A DNA stretch of 64,000 nt, taken from the NCBI GenBank assembly GCA_921293015.1, contig OV121097.1:14128924-14192923 (forward strand), read 5' to 3'. The notes beneath the pieces are model-generated. The model ran no database searches. It had not been told where the DNA came from and saw only the letters and a list, made by a program, of their open reading frames with translations. Positions 12,603 through 24,364 of this stretch are shown piece by piece (within the stretch, counting starts at the first letter, position 1; each line of letters begins with the position of its first letter). The translations under genes and the position numbers were made by a program. The DNA comes from Phorcus lineatus (Eukaryota > Mollusca > Gastropoda > Trochida > Trochidae).

Positions 12603-12820
12603 AGCACAGGCCCTCGGACCAGTAAACTGTTGTTTTTATTAAATTTTAATATTTTTTTTTTAATTTTAACATATTTTTTTATAGCACCCACGGAATCTAA
12701 TTGTACCTCTGTTATCAGTCCATATACTATCAACAGAGGTACAATTCGCTTTAGGGGGTGCTGTAAAAAAAATTTTATTTTAATTTACAATTTTTTTTAA
12801 TGATCCGAGGGCCTGTGGTT
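12603..12820. mobile_element. Foldback element, about 218 bp
   Basis: The ends are inverted copies: CACAGGCCCTCGGA at 12606 and TCCGAGGGCCTGTGG at 12804. An inner pair also matches: ATTGTACCTCTGTT against AACAGAGGTACAAT, and TATAGCACCC against GGGTGCTGTA. The whole unit folds into one long hairpin. No coding capacity; a MITE-like element. Confidence 0.85.
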
Positions 12821-13233
12821 ATATGTAGTGTATTATTTGCGTGTACATGCAATTAGACAATTTATATGCTTGCACATTAAAAGCACAAACCAGAATTGAA
12901 TTAAGTGTTTATTGTAAGCAAATGTAAGAAAATCATTAAAACATTTTAAAAAGTACAATGTTAAGTAATAAAATCTATGACAATTACCAAAATTGACACA
13001 CAAAAAAACATATATAAAAGTAAAACTATTTCGAATACACAATCATCATAAAAATGTAACATCAGTATGTAAACCTAAAAAATTAAAAGTTGACTGAAAA
13101 ATTTTAGGGAAACAATCGAAGCAGATACGGAAAACCAACTCTTTCTATTGACGAAACAATTGATCATTTAAATACTTACTTTGTTACTTTAATTACTTCA
13201 ATTTGATTCAATTCTAAACAAAAAAGAATGTTT

Positions 13234-13500
13234 GGGCCGGGATAGCGCAGCAGTTAACGTTCGGCTTTGCAGCAAGTGGTCTTGGATTCGAATCCCACCA
13301 TGCCTTTTGCAACTTTGTATGCACCAGAGAACTGTTCTACACGCAGTAAGGTTTGGGTGCAATGCTGCACTGTATGTCATTGAGTGCCGTCCTTGGTTCG
13401 CCGTTCAAGCCGTTTCTCGAAGGTTTCACCGCAATGCATAGTTATAGTAGTGTTGCAGGCTTTCTCCCTACAATAATACTAGCAGCCGCGATATAAGTCA
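13234..13500 (+). mobile_element. tRNA-derived SINE
   Basis: The head has an RNA polymerase III A box (TAGCGCAGCAGTTAACG, 13243-13259) and a perfect palindromic B box (GGATTCGAATCC, 13284-13295) spaced as in a tRNA. A non-tRNA body follows (CTGTTCTACACGCAGTAAGG, then CAGCCGCGATATAAGTC). The body, and a second reversed fragment near 20.2 kb, show that this is a SINE rather than a working tRNA gene. Confidence 0.8.
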
Positions 13501-13822
13501 AATAATCACTATAGCACAGTTACACCCCAAACTGCTGTTTTCTCAAAAATATATAGAGTGACAATAAATAATCACGAATGTATAAAATCATCTACAAATA
13601 CATTTGTTTATGTAAATACAGAAATTCATTACACACAATTATACAATAATCAACCAAAAGAGGCAGTCGTCTCATGCAAGAATAACACACAGGTAAACAA
13701 CAACGTTTACAGAGAAAAAACCGATAAACATGACTAAAGTGATGGTAGCTCAAAATTTAAATCCAACCAAACGTGCACGCCTTGCCAGTTTTAATAAAAA
13801 TACAAGCAGTTTTCTACGGAAG

Positions 13823-14063
13823 CATCCTAGTGCCACAGTAAAACATTTTTATCCCCTAATTATGATTTACCATTACCTAATTAGAACTTAATTATTGCTG
13901 GATTAGGACATACCAATTTGGAGATAGTTATCACCTAATTAGGAGCCAATTATCACCTAATCACGAGAAAGTATCAACTAATTGGGAATTAGCTTTGTCT
14001 TAAGAAGGACTAAGTTATCTCCTAATTAGAACAAACAAAAATTTTGATTGTGGCACTAGGATG
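13823..14063. mobile_element. MITE with CCTAATTAG internal repeats, 241 bp
   Basis: Terminal inverted repeats: CATCCTAGTGCCACA at 13823 and TGTGGCACTAGGATG at 14049-14063, then AAAACATTTTT against AAAAATTTTG. The interior is built from short CCTAATTAG or ACCTAATTAGGA motifs in both orientations. No open frame. Confidence 0.85.
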
Positions 14064-14844
14064 AGAACGACATTGCCACTGCAGCTTTTTTCAAGTGTAG
14101 GACACATGGGCAAGTGTTTGAGAGGAGATGTTAAACATTTTAATTGCAAAATGTCAGGACAATTTGGATCCCGGAGATATGACAAAATTTATGTATTTTT
14201 TAAAAATACAAAATTGCCTGAAAATTAGCACTGCACATAACCTAACGAACATTTATAAATGATCTATAAACGGTTTAGAAAGCAATAGATCCTCGAACAT
14301 AATTGATCTAAAATATCCCTTCAATGATTAAGCAAAATGTCCATGTTCACCTCGATAGGTGCAAGTGGAATCAAAGAATACTCCGTTTCTTTACTTAGAT
14401 GAATATTTAGTCAGTAATTATCAAAATTGAGAAATTACGGATTCATTTTGATTTATCATATTAGAACATGATGATTAAATGTTATTTGAATTTTGTAACT
14501 GTGACTGAGGAGCGAACATCTTTAACGCAATCATATTTCATTGTACATAGTTAACCGTAATATTTTTTGGCAGGTCACTGAAGTGATTAGGAGTCAAAAA
14601 TCGAAAACAGTCATTTTTTTTTTCTCAAAAAAATCTTTATAAGTGATTACCAAATTTGAAGACAAGTCATGTTTGTTCATTTGCACTGTCCTCATTTAAA
14701 AAAACAGAACACTGAATAGGAACCATATCAATAATGTTTACCACACATCGTCTGGTTATCTTTACCAGTGGCCATTTGGAGATCCTACGAAACAGTAACA
14801 TTTCAATGTCGTGACTTGTATTGGGTATGTTTTTGCTATAATAC
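14064..14844. other. Non-coding DNA
   Basis: AT-rich with no recognisable gene, RNA or repeat end. Confidence 0.5.
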
Positions 14845-15000
14845 TCAATGCTTATCTTTAGATATCTTGTTGTGAAAATGATCTAAAAGAAAGTCCCACA
14901 TTGAGCTTTCCCCATCCTCTGTGAATTCAATAATATCATCTTCAACAAAGTCTAGATCTGTACCTGTATGAGCAATAAAGTCTCCTCCGCACAAAATATG
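14845..15000 (-). pseudogene. LINE endonuclease fragment
   Basis: The minus strand reads HILCGGDFIAHTGTD, then DFVEDDI and SSMWDFLLDHFHNKI, closing at a stop. This resembles the CGDFNARTGT...DFI block of AP endonucleases in CR1/Jockey-like LINEs, with Asn replaced by Ile. Only about 50 codons survive. Confidence 0.6.
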
Positions 15001-15059
15001 TACATCTTGCATGAATCAATATTATCAAGTTTATATCTCTTATGAATAACCAAAGTAAA

Positions 15060-15205
15060 TCTCATTTAATAAATTCATCTATTTATATACACAAAGCGTT
15101 TATTTTTAGAAAGAATGTGTTACTACCTATTATTGTATAACTATGTAATATGTACTACAGGCCTGTGGCCTCTCATTATGGAAATAAACTATTGATCTTT
15201 AAATC
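15060..15205 (+). mobile_element. Possible LINE 3' end
   Basis: The plus strand has TACTACAGGCCTGTGGCC followed by TCTCATTATGGAAATAAAC, the kind of short hairpin plus AATAAA seen at the 3' end of LINEs in molluscs. It directly follows a minus-strand endonuclease fragment, so the two may be one 5'-inverted insertion. Confidence 0.35.
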
Positions 15206-15248
15206 AAATCAACACTCCTCTCGTTGAATATCTAAGAAGGAATGTTTA

Positions 15249-15249
<1 letters not shown>

Positions 15250-15279
<30 letters not shown>

Positions 15280-15311
15280 TGTGTGTGTGTGTATGTTTGT
15301 TTGCATGTGTG

Positions 15312-15344
<33 letters not shown>

Positions 15345-15391
15345 TTGTGTGTTTGTATATATGTATATACATCTGTATGTCTGTATGTACA
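15250..15391. repeat. (ATGT)n microsatellite
   Basis: Tetranucleotide ATGT/GTAT runs interrupted by GTGTGT, GTTT and ATAT blocks. Open frames on both strands are an effect of the repeat. Confidence 0.95.
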
Positions 15392-16681
15392 GGAGAAAAG
15401 AAGCAAACAAGATGAACCACAGTACGTGTGTTCAGCAGAGATTTACAGATTAACATTTGTTTTGTAAAATATGTACATACATAATGGAATGTCAAATCAG
15501 GGTCTTGTTGTTTCATATGTGTATTTGTAAATGTCAATACATTTTGGCTGGAAGGAGATCAGGGTATTAGGAAGGAGCGAGAGTGGATTCATATACGCTG
15601 ATTTAGCAGGATGCTTCACTCGTTACAAAATACAACCATTTCATAAATGAAAATTGCTTTGCAAACATATCTTTTAGAAGTAAAAGTCGTGTTCAACATT
15701 GGACTTTCACTCAATTAATTTCCAAGAAAGATGTTTCTATCAATGCATCTGGCGATAAACTTTTCACTACCTTAGAGAATAATTTGTTTCAATGAGAAAT
15801 CAGAAACGTTAGTCTATTCTTTTTCCATTTCTTACACGTCAATAGTGTAATTGATGACTTCATTCAATGTTAACGTTTATGATCAAGTTGGTAATAGTTC
15901 ACCTCCTGTCCAACGAACGTGAATGTTCATGTTGTTTTATAAAATAATTGTTATGTTAGAAAACCCTTGTGAGACATCCTGTCAAACGGTATGGAATGTA
16001 TATGCTTAGATAAAATATTTAGAATTGTTGACTGGAAGAAACTAGAAACTAGAGACTCAATTGAAACGAATGCCTTGTGACTTCACTTCACACATTCATA
16101 TTATTACGTGGCCAAGAACTTGAATTTAGAGAGCTGATGTTGGATGACAGCCTATAGCTGGCTATAAACAACGAGACAAAACAGCCATTAAAATCGATCC
16201 GTCAATAATTATCATTATATCACGCTTCAGTGATTTCATAGTAAGTGGAAGGCTATGTTCAAGAATCTTGGACATGATGTATGAACTACAATTTCTAAAG
16301 ACAATTATCTAGATTCTATAATAGAATTGTTATAAAAATTTTCCCAAGTGTTTGCTGGTAAAATACACGAACAACAAAATGAAATGTTATGATAGTCTAC
16401 TTGATTACCTTCTCAAAAGCATAACTGATGATCATTAGTACAAAAATGTTTTTTTAAATCTATAGAATAAAGAAAGAAATAGGAAGACGCAGAGTAGCGA
16501 AAACTGAAACTACGAAGACGCCGAGACACGAAGTAGCGAAAATGTGAAGATGCCAATTAGCGTAATGCCGATGCCACGAAGTAGCGCAGTAAAGAGACTC
16601 GATGCGAAAAAGCGAAGCACTTTTGCTTCTCGTCTTTCCAATTTCGCATTGCTCTGTTCGTTACTTCGCAACGGGTCTTCG
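15392..16681. other. Non-coding DNA; CGAAGTAGCGAAA-rich end
   Basis: Nothing recognisable up to about 16470. From 16490 to 16680 the sequence is made of short related pieces such as CGAAGTAGCGAAAA and TAGCGAAAACTGAAAC, apparently a decayed short-period satellite leading into the 21-bp array. Confidence 0.5.
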
Positions 16682-17362
16682 ATATTCAGCATTGTGTCTA
16701 CGCTATTTACCATCGTGTCGACGCTATTTACCATCGTGTCTACGCTATTTACCATCGTGTCGACGCTATTTACCATCGTGTCGACGCTATTTACCATCGT
16801 GTCTTCGCTATTTTACATCGTGTCTACGCCATATAGCATTGTGTCTACGCTAATAAGCATCGTGTCGACGCTATTTAGCATCGTGTCTACGCTATTTAAC
16901 ATCGTGTCTACACTATTTACCATCGTGTCTACGCTATTTGCCATCGTGTCTACGCTATTGAGCATCGTGTCTACGCCAGTAACCATCGTGTCTACGCAAT
17001 TGAGCATCGTGTCGACGCTATTTACCATCGTGTCTACGCTATTTACCATCGTGTCGACGCTATTTACCATCGTGTCTTCGCTATTTAACATCGTGTCTAC
17101 GCCATATAGCATTGTGTCTACGCTAATAAGCATCGTTTCCACGCTATTTAGCATCGTGTCTACGCTATTTAACATCGTGTCTACACTATTTACCATCGTG
17201 TCTACGCTATTTGCCATCGTGTCTACGCTATTGAGCATCGTGTCTACGCCAGTAACCATCGTGTCTACGCAATTGAGCATCGTGTCTACGCTATTTATCA
17301 TCGTGTCTACGCTATTTAACATCGTGTCTACGCTATAAACTATCGTGTCTACGCTATTTAGC
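16682..17362. repeat. 21-bp minisatellite with 273-bp higher-order repeat
   Basis: About 32 copies of a unit close to CTATTTACCATCGTGTCTACG. Variant units recur in a fixed order: the block that starts GTCTTCGCTATTT at 16801 starts again at 17074, a spacing of 273 bp, or 13 units. Open frames on both strands (repeating IVSTLFT and VNSVDTM) result from a period divisible by three; no splice context or other support for translation. Confidence 0.93.
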
Positions 17363-17483
17363 CACAAGTCGATTTCACCCTATAATTGAGGACGCGTAAC
17401 AGGGAGAACAAATATTGCAGAAACCAGCCACCATAACCAAGACTAGAAATCTTTTTTATTATATTGATTATTTTGTCATGTAG

Positions 17484-17755
17484 GCGAAGAAAATTACATG
17501 TTTTACTTGTACAAAGAACATAAAGTGTATAATGAAATAAAAAATTCATTTTTAAAGTACGAAACGATAAACACAGATAAGCCATCTTGCAAAATCGTCA
17601 TTCAGCACAAACTCTGCAAACAGGGAGAAACGGTAGCAACCGAATATAGTGGATACGAATATCACTTTATCATGGCAGGTTCATTCTATAGCGAATTGAG
17701 TCTGAAGTATTCAAAGCATTTTGAATTCGCATTTTCACATAATCCTGAACAATGA
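17484..17755 (+). CDS. Possible orphan terminal exon, unknown
   Basis: An acceptor-like TTATTTTGTCATGTAG is followed by 272 bases open in one frame, entered in phase 1, ending at TGA. The product has about 90 residues, with KPSCKIVIQHKLCKQGETVA and SGYEYHFIMAGSFYSEL, and looks like a mixed alpha/beta domain piece rather than repeat-derived sequence. I do not recognise the family. No upstream exon is visible, and the 21-bp minisatellite ends 120 bp before it. It could be a real 3' exon, an exon relic or chance. Confidence 0.3.
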
Positions 17756-18175
17756 TTGGTTGAGAGCACGGGCAAGTAATCTGTTTTTACGAGGTTCATT
17801 TCCGAGCTTATCCCTTTTACAAGTGTCTCATATAATTGATATTGTTAAGAACTGATTTTAAACTCTGTGATTCTATTGATATTGATTTCACTTTCAATGG
17901 TAAATACGTTGTTGTCAACCTAGACTTTCTTTAGATGAATTCACCAATAATCTTTGACTTTCGTCATCATAATATGTCAGATAACTCGCTTTAGTTTGTG
18001 TCATGGTAGAATAGGTAATGACAAGGATATTGGTAGTTTCACTTTGGTTTGCAAACAGAGTAACATGTCTTGTGGATAATGTCATTACAACAATTCAACA
18101 AGATATATGTGGCAGTTGTGACAGGTTACGCCACCCTTTGCCCTCCCCTTTTAAGAAATGTATAGCCTAAAAGTT
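17756..18175. other. Non-coding DNA
   Basis: No recognisable gene or repeat. Confidence 0.5.
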
Positions 18176-19414
18176 TTTAGCTCATCTGGCCGGCATGGCA
18201 TGTCGTCCATCCGTCCATAAATCTTGTCTATTGACTCCTTGACTAATAAGGTTTTTGATCTATAGAGATGGTGATCTCATGATCCTTTATAACAGCCCTA
18301 ACAACATGAATGCTTAAAGAGCCACTCCGTGAGTTGTTGGAGTCATATATGCCAAACTGAATCAATGGTGTCATTTAATCGCGAAGTATCGACTCACTGT
18401 TACCAAAAATAAACACTTTAAAGCTAATTTGTTTTCTACAGTGACAATATGAAGGTAGAACGTCACAATTATGATCGAAAACCGGACAGTGGCGCGCGTC
18501 AAATACTCAAACGTAATTTTCGAGACTTATCTAAAACAGCCGGGAGGGAAGATAGGAGTTGCTAGTATTTGTTAGGTTATATAACAAGTATCCATGTATA
18601 TTGGACGTGACTTCTACACCTCTGTGCATTTGTAAGGCTGTTTTTAGATTTTCATGGACCGCCAGTATGTGTCATATATAGGTCTTTTGGACATGAAAAG
18701 TTAAGATGTTTTGATTTTATATCACCACATATTACATTTAGGTTAGTATCAAAGGTAAATTATATGTTATAAAAATCACGGAGTGGCTCTTTAAACTATG
18801 TGTACAAAAACCTTACCTGATTTGGATTCTCATTAAAGATTTTGCGACCTCGTGACCTCTTCATATTGGGCAGAGGAATCACGCCCTCAAAACCTATTTT
18901 TATCTTCTACAGAAGCAAGAGGCCTAGAAAGAGGATATCTTGTGCAGAGACCATTTAGTTGATAGTAGACTTGGTGACCCCGTTATGCCTAATAAGGGCC
19001 AAAGAGACCATGCACGTCTTAAAAAACTATTTTCATCTTCTTCTCCCCCAGAATCAAAAGGCATAGAAAGCTTAAACTTTGTGTACGGACACCTTAGCTG
19101 TTGTCTATAGATTAGAATCCCCATCAGTTAAAGAGTATAGACAACTGCTAAGGTGTCCGTAAACAAAGTTTCAGGTTTCTAGGCCTTTTGCGCCTTGAGA
19201 AGAAGATGGAAATAGGTTTTTCGGGTGTGCTCCCTGTTGCACTTATGAGGGGTAATAGGGTCACCAAGTCTATCGATTAGAATCTTAATCACCTAAGGAA
19301 ATTGTATGCAAGATTTCAGATGTCCTGAGTCGATGGTTCTGGAGGTCGTGAAATAGTAATTAGTTTACGGACGGACGTACGGACGGACGTCGGACATGCC
19401 AGATGAGCTAAAAT
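18176..19414. mobile_element. Long foldback element, interrupted by a MITE
   Basis: The ends are inverted copies: TTTTTAGCTCATCTGGC at about 18176 and GCCAGATGAGCTAAAA ending near 19414, each next to GTCCGTCCGT-type repeats. The centre also pairs: ACGGACACCTTAGCTGTTG near 19085 with CAACTGCTAAGGTGTCCGT near 19144. The element is thus a long hairpin whose left arm was split by the TTAA-flanked MITE at 18314-18794. No transposase frame is visible. Confidence 0.75.
18314..18794 (+). mobile_element. TTAA-flanked MITE, copy 1 (481 bp)
   Basis: Flanked by TTAA on both sides, with terminal inverted repeats AGAGCCACTCCGTGA and TCACGGAGTGGCTCT. TTAA target duplication is the mark of the piggyBac superfamily, so this is probably a piggyBac-type non-autonomous element. 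A second copy lies in the opposite orientation at 35487-35961. Both contain the block GATCGAAAACCGGACA (or its complement) and show no open frame of note. Confidence 0.88.
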
Positions 19415-20139
19415 TGTAAAACTATTCAATTGGATTATATTTCATCGCGTGAGCACGTAATTCCCATGACAAAATATCTTTTTGAGCCATACATCATTGA
19501 TAGGTTATGTTGCAAAGACATACAAAGTTTCGTTTATAATCATAACCTGACAAATAATATAATTATAACAACTGGAAATAGACTACCGAAAATATTTTAA
19601 CGAAAAACAGAGAAATGTGGGATTCATGATGTAATTTATCTTGCTTATTTATCGAGATTTTAAAACATGTTTTGTAAGAAGAAAAAACTTTAAATAAGAT
19701 AATGCAAGTGTTTTATAAGTTCTTTTAGGTCATATTTGATTAAATTTATGTTATTTTACATTTAAATACGCCGTAGAATGCTTCTGCATATCTCATCCTA
19801 GATTAACCCATTACATTCCGGAAGAAAAATTAACCAATCCAATCCAATCATTTACACACTGACGGATAGAAATTGTTGCCTCTCATGACATTAGCGTTTG
19901 GGATTTTTATAGATAAGACAATGGATACTGATAAAATCATATTACGCTAGAGCAAGCAATTAATGTTTAAAGCAAATAGTGCCATGCGAAGGCATGTACA
20001 AGATCAGTCTGTACAACACGTTTCAGCTTTCTAGGACTTTTCTTCTGGGGAAGAAGGTGAGGTGATTTGAGGTCAAAGCCGTTTATAATATTATTTCTCT
20101 TATATCACGGCTGCAAATATTATTGCATATTTCAGGGAA

Positions 20140-20235
20140 GCCTTTGCGAGGATCGGCTGGAACTAGCGAACCATTTGAGGTACTGCGCTGAAATTCAAAC
20201 CTGACTGCGTGTAGAACAGTTTTCTACTGCGGGGA
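20140..20235 (-). mobile_element. SINE body fragment, reversed
   Basis: The minus strand reads AACTGTTCTACACGCAGTCA then GGTTTG, matching the body of the SINE at 13234-13500 (AACTGTTCTACACGCAGTAA). The tRNA-like head is absent. Confidence 0.6.
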
Positions 20236-23200
20236 TTTTTCTCTTTGGATTGCCTATAAAAATGTGGCCCTTCCAATTTAAGCGTATTTTTTGTCATGAC
20301 CCTCCCCCAAATCATATCTACGAAAGTTCTTGAAATTGGTCTTTTGAAGATTTATGGTCGGTTTTACATTCAATTTTATTTTTGTTATTTCCAAAAAAGA
20401 AACTTCTTTAAGTAACGCTTAAAATAATGTTGAAAAAAACAACTGATTTACCCTTCCATTGATGGATTTAACATGATATCTGATAATGGTCTATAGTTTT
20501 TTTAAATCAGTTTTATTTGAACTTCTTTTTTCCATCAACTGTATATTAAAATAGGTTTTGAATACCATTGCTTATGATACACACATTTGCTTAACATAGT
20601 GTAAATTTTTTCTTTAATTTTATCTTACTTTTAAAGGTCTTTTCTTTTTTTTTTAAATTCAAATCACAATGTCTTTTTTATCTTTAAATAACAAAATAGG
20701 TTAGCACTGAGGAAGAGAAGGAATTTTTTTATGGATGATCAACTTCTTTATTGAATTTACGTTCAACAGAGATAAAAAGATATTGCACTAGTTCAAAATT
20801 CCATCAAAATACATATATCGCCCACATTATTCCACTGAAAACTTGAAACAATGAATTCATAAATTGATTAAACCATGCAAGGACCAGGTTGGGAGATAAG
20901 CTCTTGACATAATGATATCTTTTAAAGACGTTCCTAACGTTTGTCAGTGCGCATCTTTTCGCGCATCCGAAAAAGTGCCGCTAACATTTTGAGAAAACTA
21001 AAGTTGCGTAAACATTGTAGAAAAAATGTCACTGTAGCGTTATCGATGTTCGGAAAATAAGGAAATTTTTACTGTGGACTGCTTAGTTGTCTATTATATG
21101 ATCCATGTACATATTAGTCATAGATTTTAAGAATCATATGCATTGGTCATAATCGGCAGAGATGTTTTGACACAAATGTTCACTGAACGTGAATTCGCAA
21201 TCCGTTGTTTCATAGATTAAAATTAGATTGCGGTTTTCAAAAATGTACTCCAAATATTATTTTTTAAACAGAGAAAATGTGACTGATAACATTTGTGTGT
21301 TCACATTCTGCATAAAACCGATTGTTGATGAACTAATACAAGTTATCCGTTGCAGTGTTGTGTTGAACAGTGTTGCTGTGACATCATTGACACACAATGT
21401 GAGATAATACACTGTGCATGGAATAGTCCTCGTCATTTTTCACAATATATGACTATTAACGGAACTTTTATGCTTTGAAAAATATTCATCCATCTTGAAA
21501 ATGATGTAACTTGTAGAATAATTAGAACGGAATATTTAGTTACCCTCATTAGGCCGTAAGCAGTAGAGGTTTCTGTACGTAAAATCTCATTTCGAATAGC
21601 TTTTTTGCTGGAACATAACAAATATAAATAAACCGTTGCATTGTCATCTCAAACAATAGATAGAAATTCATAATAAAGAATAGAAGCAAATCTTTTTTGG
21701 AAAATTTCTTGATAGATTTATAAATGAAAAGTCAAAACGGTCATTGAGACAAAATGAGTATTTGAAAAATCAGGAATGTATCGCGGAATTTTTACATTTC
21801 GGTTTGGCTGCATTTAATTTGCAAATTAATTATATGAGCGGTAATTTTCAATCATGTACACACTTACAATTATGGGAAAACATTTATAAACATATCATTC
21901 AATGTAACATTTACCAATCAAGTAAAATTAACTACCGTGGTAAAAATATATTTGACTGAAGTCAAAAGTCAAAAACAAATTAAAAATATGTCCGTGGTCT
22001 GCTTGGTTCATGAAGTAAATCATATGATTTTACTTTCATCCTGGAGATAACTAAGTTATTTGTTAACAACTCAAGAGTATGACTTAAATATGAACGTAAG
22101 CACCAAATGCTTCCCGAACCGGGCCGACTTGATTGTGGTCTATTCCTCATCGTATTAGCTTCGCCGAAATTGCGGCGGTTGGATGCGGTGTTTTTTATCG
22201 CGCAATAAATAGATCTTTGAGAGGAAGTTTTGAGGTTAAATCTTACTGTTTTGTGATGGGATTTTTACGTGCCTTCAATCCACCTAATTAACCCCCTATC
22301 TGACTCATTCATCTAGCCCCAGTACACTCAAACGCAGTTCGAAAAACTCAAATCATTCACAAATAGAAAACATTTGTCATATTTAAAAGGTGTGTTTAAA
22401 AAATTTGCTTGTGGATACTAATACTTTGTTAACACGTGTATTTGACCAAGAGGCCATAAATGTCTTTTGACACTTCAAATATTTCATAACACTGACCTTA
22501 GAATTTCAGGAAATACTTTGAAACGGGATAAACTGTGTACTTCAAACCATTATCATGAATTATCATTCAAGGGAAATAAAGAGTTACCTCCCCTTATGAG
22601 TTTTTTCATAAGTAATTTTAACTTCAGCTTCAATTATCTCGGAAATTAAGCCCGTGACATATCTTTTTTTCTTTCAAATTATTTCTTTGCAATATATTTT
22701 CTTCTATTTAAAACATATTTGAACTATTTTTCATTTATTTTTATTACTGAACGCGTCTTATGAAGCTATTTTTGTAGCGATCATCATTGAACTTGTATCT
22801 TAATATTTGCAGATAAGTTTCAAAACTCAAGAAAGGAAATACAAGAATAATTATTTTATTACATTATCATCTCATTTATTGGAAAAAAGTAAACTGAACT
22901 CTAAATGTTTTTATTTTTTTTGTTTTTAAGATAAAATTAGCCAAATTGATCTTTTCCCAATTTTTTAAAATAAACCCGTCAAAATCATCATTTGTCTGAA
23001 AAAGAAGGTCGGTGACATGCACTTTTTATTTTTGAATATATATCAAAGAATACATATTCAGCTTTCACCTTGCAAATTTACAGCAATTTTTCATTTATTT
23101 TGTTAATTGGAACGAACCTCTTTAAAGCAAAAAAAAAAAAGATTTAAAATCTATCTACAAACACTTTCAGAGTATAGGACCAAACAATTAAAATGTCAAA

Positions 23201-24300
23201 TCTTTACTTTATAGGAATTAAATTATCATATTCCATAACATTTAAACTGTTTGTGTATGAGTTTGATTAAAACAAATTTAATCGTCTACATTAAGTTTGT
23301 AGCACAAGAATAGTATTTTGAAGGTACATAACATAAGGATAATAAAGTCACATCTAGGTTTCACAGAAATTACATTTGTTATATGTTACATAATATTCAA
23401 ACAATAAAGTGTAAAACCAAAAAAGTATGGAAGCTTAAGTATGAATATAGCAAATGTTCCCAATTTTTGGAATATATACATTGGAATTTATTTTTCTAAA
23501 TATGCATTTAGATATTTTTCATAAGTATAGCTATATTAACAAATTTGCACCAATCAAGCCATCTGCTAAAGTGTTACGGTTTCATTACTTTGTATCATTG
23601 AGAACAATTAATATAATCATTCAGATATTAATAATTTGACTAGCTGTTTTGACTTTATGAGTCTAATAGTTATCAAATATGCATCTTTGTTGTATAAAAA
23701 TATAGCAAACACCTGTTAACTGCTTGTATAAACTCTCAGTCCAATAGAACTACTTTTTGTTCTACAAGAATAAAGAACAATGAATTGAACAATCAATTCA
23801 TGGTGATTTCTCTTTTATATAAGCATGTGTTTTTAAGAATATAAACCAGTTTTGCTCATATTCTGGAATTTTGTTCATTTGATAAGGCTTTATGATAATG
23901 TTTCAGCCCCACTTTCAATTGCTAAAGAAGGATGGTTTTATAACTGTCTATTTCAAAATGACTCTCCCCAACCTTTTGTATTTTTTTCATGACCCTCCCC
24001 TGATGGCTGTATATTTTTTGCTGACCCTCCCCTGAAACCCCCCGTAATAAATGACCGGTCCATAAGGCAGTTTGTAATTACTCCATCGCCCTCTTTCTAT
24101 CATGAACATGTGAGAACTTAAGCGAAAACAGGACAACGCAAGTCTATATTTGGTGATAGTTATTACCTTTAAGTATTTTTAAAAATAGAGGGATTCCTCA
24201 ATGTAAAGATAATTTCTAGTTTCACTAAGACTAGTCAGATTGGATTTCCACATTTGTTTGTGAATGTCAGTTATTTTTTGGCTGTTTATCAGGCACATGT
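20236..24300. other. Non-coding DNA
   Basis: About 4 kb with no recognisable gene. The phrase CATGACCCTCCCC occurs near 20297 and again near 23989 with CTGACCCTCCCCTGA at 24021, pointing to small dispersed repeats. Open frames at 21744, 22467 and 23454 have no features. Confidence 0.5.
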
Positions 24301-24364
24301 TGGGAAAGCCATACGTAAACAAAGCCGTACTCAAAAAAGAGATTTTTCACCAGAGAAGCCCAAT

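Noticed and set aside
13234-13305. A functional tRNA gene
   Set aside because: The A and B boxes are good, but the 3' acceptor strand does not pair and a SINE body follows that recurs elsewhere in the window.
16544-17367. Open frames of 264 and 184 codons on opposite strands
   Set aside because: Both are readings of the same 21-bp array; opposite strands being open together is a repeat effect.
18924-19124. A 66-codon minus-strand open frame
   Set aside because: It lies inside the foldback arm and ends in the hairpin centre.
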